Source: Chrysomallon squamiferum (Eukaryota; Mollusca; Gastropoda; Neomphalida; Peltospiridae). Taken from it: a DNA stretch of 64,000 bases. Each line of letters begins with the position of its first letter. Within the stretch, counting starts at the first letter, position 1. The notes beneath the pieces are model-generated. The model made no database searches. It was not told the DNA's origin and was given only the letters and a program-made list of their open reading frames with translations. The position numbers and the translations under genes are program-made. The stretch covers positions 4,632,715-4,696,714 of the forward strand of contig CM022677.1 of the NCBI GenBank assembly GCA_012295275.1, written 5' to 3'. Of this stretch, positions 61,065 through 64,000 are shown piece after piece.

Positions 61065-61722
61065 GAGAAATTATGTTTCCCTTGCTACCAGTGACGTTCA
61101 TAAAATCCAAAAGTAATTTCCAGTGGTTTCCTTATACAGATGCCTAATTCTGTTTCCTGTCATTTATTGTTTTAAAATTATTAATTGTCTTTCCCCTTTA
61201 AAAACAAACAAACAAATAAGTAAACAACAACAAAAAAGGAGCAAAAAACAAACAAACAAAAACAATACACTAAAACAACAGAAAACAATAGAAAAACTAA
61301 ATAACACAAAAAAAACATATATATGTAATTTTTAATAAATTTTATATATACGTATAGTAATTAAATCTTACGTATAATATGTAAACGAAATTAGATTTAG
61401 AAATTAAACATAGAGATTTCCATTTTCTTTTTTTTTAATCCACATATTAAACTGCCTTGTTATCCTGACATCTGAAAAAATTATGTAAGATGAGCCTATA
61501 TTTTTTCTAACAATATTCTTTTTCACTAGGATTTTATTTAAAATTATGGGTGTGTTGTATGGAGTAAATTTATATCTATATCTATATATAAAGAATATTA
61601 TTGGAATTACTAACTGTATATTTATTTATTTAAAACATTTCTTTTCATTCTTCTTCTTATTACCATAATTATTGTTGTTCTTGTTAATACTTTTTTATAA
61701 TTATTATTTCCCTCTTTCTTTC

Positions 61723-61770
<48 letters not shown>
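61065..61770. other. sequence present only in the right arm
   Basis: In the left arm the bases after ATTTGCACTGAATCA run to GGGCGGTAAAAAAAC within about 50 bases; here the two landmarks are about 0.73 kb apart. The extra DNA is AT-rich, has no recognisable gene and ends in about 45 bases of poly-T. It is an indel between the two arms. Confidence 0.75.
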
Positions 61771-61773
<3 letters not shown>

Positions 61774-61885
61774 GCCCTGCTTAATGTTTCTATTCTCTTT
61801 AAGATATTTTTACTAATTTTTACTTAATAAAACTGTGGTTTTGCCGTAAAGCGTTCCCTCAGACAATCTATTGTCTTTGTTTTTA

Positions 61886-62128
61886 GATGTTAAGGTAACT
61901 CAAAGTAATGTTATTTTGGATCAGTTGTTTAGATATAGTTCAGCATTTATTGAGCATACTTTTTCTCTCTCAGAACTGTATTTAATCACTGACAAGACAT
62001 GCTCTTATGATTATTTCGTCTATGTGGATGTGTTAAACGATGTCAGTTATATAAAATATGTTCAGGATAAGACGTATCTGCCGAGTGATCCCACCCCTAA
62101 CACATTTGTAAATTGTTCAGACCACTAG
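61886..62128 (+). CDS. possible terminal exon, unidentified (right arm)
   Basis: Copy of 57,131-57,379. After acceptor TTGTTTTTAG it reads VKVTQSNVILDQLFRYSSAF ... TYLPSDPTPNTFVNCSDH and stops. Relative to the left arm it differs at three bases, all changing an amino acid (N/Y, Y/H, C/Y). Unrecognised. Confidence 0.35.
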   Translation, partial: DVKVTQSNVILDQLFRYSSAFIEHTFSLSELYLITDKTCSYDYFVYVDVLNDVSYIKYVQDKTYLPSDPTPNTFVNCSDH

Positions 62129-62356
62129 TACTAGGGAGAGATATGCACAAATATCTCGGAATTTGTTAGAGACAATTCCCTTATGTTATGATTAGATTAC
62201 TTTTTTCTTTTAAATATATAGAATAAGAAGATTTATTTTTGGCTCTAACAATTTACTTTAGCATACGCTTATTCACACACATACACAAACTCATGCATAC
62301 ACATATGTGCACCTCTACGCACACACACACAGTATAAACTCACACACACATACACA

Positions 62357-62358
<2 letters not shown>

Positions 62359-62420
<62 letters not shown>
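62359..62420. repeat. (ATT)n microsatellite
   Basis: About 60 bases; longer than its left-arm partner. Confidence 0.95.
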
Positions 62421-62421
<1 letters not shown>

Positions 62422-63016
62422 GGACAAAACTGTTGAGAACTATGTAATAATACACACACCTCGGAGCTGTCTCTGGCGTTTTTCTTTACTGCATATTAAA
62501 TAACAACAAGACTACCTTTTATGATAAAACAAGGATGCAATGTAGTAAGACACTTTGTTGATATATTTATATGTTTGGCTATTCATGATGCCTGCAAAAA
62601 AAATATTCAGTGGATTTTTAATCCTTCTTGTGAATACCACCATGAAGTTTTTTATATGATTACTTCAACAATAATGAATATGGCTCAACCATGAAGGTTT
62701 CCTCTGGGATTATTTTAAGCAATGCAAAATTATGGAAAATACAATGGAGATAACATCAGTATCTTGCAGATTTATTCTGGAAACAATGTTCTAGAGAATA
62801 TCACAACAAGAGAGACAAAAATGGTTTAATTTTCACAAACATATATATCTGATGAAATGTTCAATCTAATTTAAAGAATTACATCAAGATGAATTTATGT
62901 TGTGTCCCATGTGTTACCTCTACTACTACTAATACTACTGCTGCCACTACTACCCCACTAGAATTACTCCTACTACTATTATTACGACTGCCAGCACAGT
63001 CACCACTACAACTAAC

Positions 63017-63152
63017 CTATTTTGCAATTATTACTTCTCTTGTAACCACAAGGACAACAGCAGCCTTCTCAACAGCCTCTGCCATTTCATCTTTAGTGGA
63101 TCCTTTCATGTTGTCCACATCCATCCACACATGATAATTAGCTCTCTTTTAT
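63017..63152 (-). pseudogene. TIR middle exon, broken (right-arm copy)
   Basis: Reverse copy of 56,125-56,260, the same 136-base length, with the same early TAA and the same late frameshift. The lesions therefore predate the separation of the two arms, or the two arms are alleles. Confidence 0.7.
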
Positions 63153-63557
63153 CTGAGATGCAAACAAGACCACATAACTCTTATTACAAAATAATACATT
63201 TTAACATTTTGTGTTATACATGTTTCCATCAGTATAAATAATATTCAAACTGAAAACATAAATATTATAATATTTAAAAAGTATTGTTCTGACAGGAAAA
63301 TTAGCTATTGTTAAATATCTTTTATAAAGCAGACTACTTAGGAAAAAAATTCTGTAAAGTATAGCCTGTAGGTACATTTTAATCAGTAAGTTGAAGTAAA
63401 TAAACAAATGAATTTAATAACAGCATAAATAAGTGTATGTGTATTCAAAGACAAGCATTCATGTCAATAAACATAGATAGAAATACACACACGCACACGC
63501 ATGCTCACATACATAAACGCCTGTAACCTCTTCATATACGAATAATATAAACGTACT

Positions 63558-63832
<275 letters not shown>

Positions 63833-63888
63833 CACACATACATATACACACATATTCAAGCATATACACATATATAATATTTTTGTAC

Positions 63889-63980
63889 AGGTATGACTTT
63901 CTTTTGATCCGGCCATGCATAGCTTATCATAATGTGTCCAGTGGGTTTCTTTTCTGGTGAAGCATTCTTTTTCATGGCAT
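63889..63980 (-). CDS. TIR-domain gene, first TIR exon (right-arm copy)
   Basis: Reverse copy of 55,297-55,388 with the same splice borders. It encodes [16 protein letters not shown]; one residue differs from the left arm (AWPDQ against AWADQ). The preceding zinc-ribbon exon would lie beyond the window. Confidence 0.75.
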
Positions 63981-64000
63981 CTGGAATAAACATTAACAAT

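Overview
This 64 kb window is nuclear DNA from an animal, and most of it is non-coding, AT-rich and packed with microsatellites and minisatellites. The coding content is spliced, apart from one intronless receptor gene. An innexin gene points to a protostome. The mix of expanded TIR genes, a frizzled gene, a PARP gene and Ngaro/DIRS-type retroelements suggests a lophotrochozoan, most likely a mollusc. The species cannot be named from the sequence alone.

Layout. 0.1-0.7 kb: an LTR-like repeat followed by a primer-binding-like site. 2.4-13.4 kb: gene-free, with two direct copies of a segment of about 2.5-3.3 kb. 14.3-16.4 kb: very low-complexity DNA ending in a 5S rRNA-derived fragment. 16.95-20.08 kb (+): exons of a PARP family gene (zinc finger, WWE, catalytic domain), partly broken. 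21.36-23.04 kb (-): the last three exons of an aromatic-amino-acid/histidine decarboxylase family gene, with frameshifts and a stop. 23.3-28.9 kb: several minisatellites. 29.86-31.48 kb (+): a complete intronless frizzled gene, whose stop codon lies in the first unit of a downstream minisatellite. 34.5-35.0 kb (-): decayed Ty3/gypsy pol. 36.91-38.09 kb (-): main innexin exon with a one-base frameshift. 44.3-56.8 kb (+): two related TIR-domain loci, each missing or breaking different exons, separated by a dead Ngaro-like tyrosine-recombinase retrotransposon. 55.28-64.00 kb: a large inverted duplication (arms about 1% different where compared) centred near a 200-N assembly gap, which duplicates the second TIR locus in the opposite direction.

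The recognisable genes fall into two groups. One is developmental and signalling or communication genes (frizzled, innexin, amine-synthesis decarboxylase). The other is genes of families associated with innate immunity and NAD+/ADP-ribose biology (ZnF-WWE-PARP and zinc-ribbon-TIR). They are unrelated neighbours, with no operon-like logic. Small indels, several of them in short homopolymers, recur in otherwise well conserved exons. Consensus errors therefore have to be separated from true pseudogenes. The best candidates for something new are the zinc-ribbon-TIR family, its duplication history, and the palindrome around the gap.
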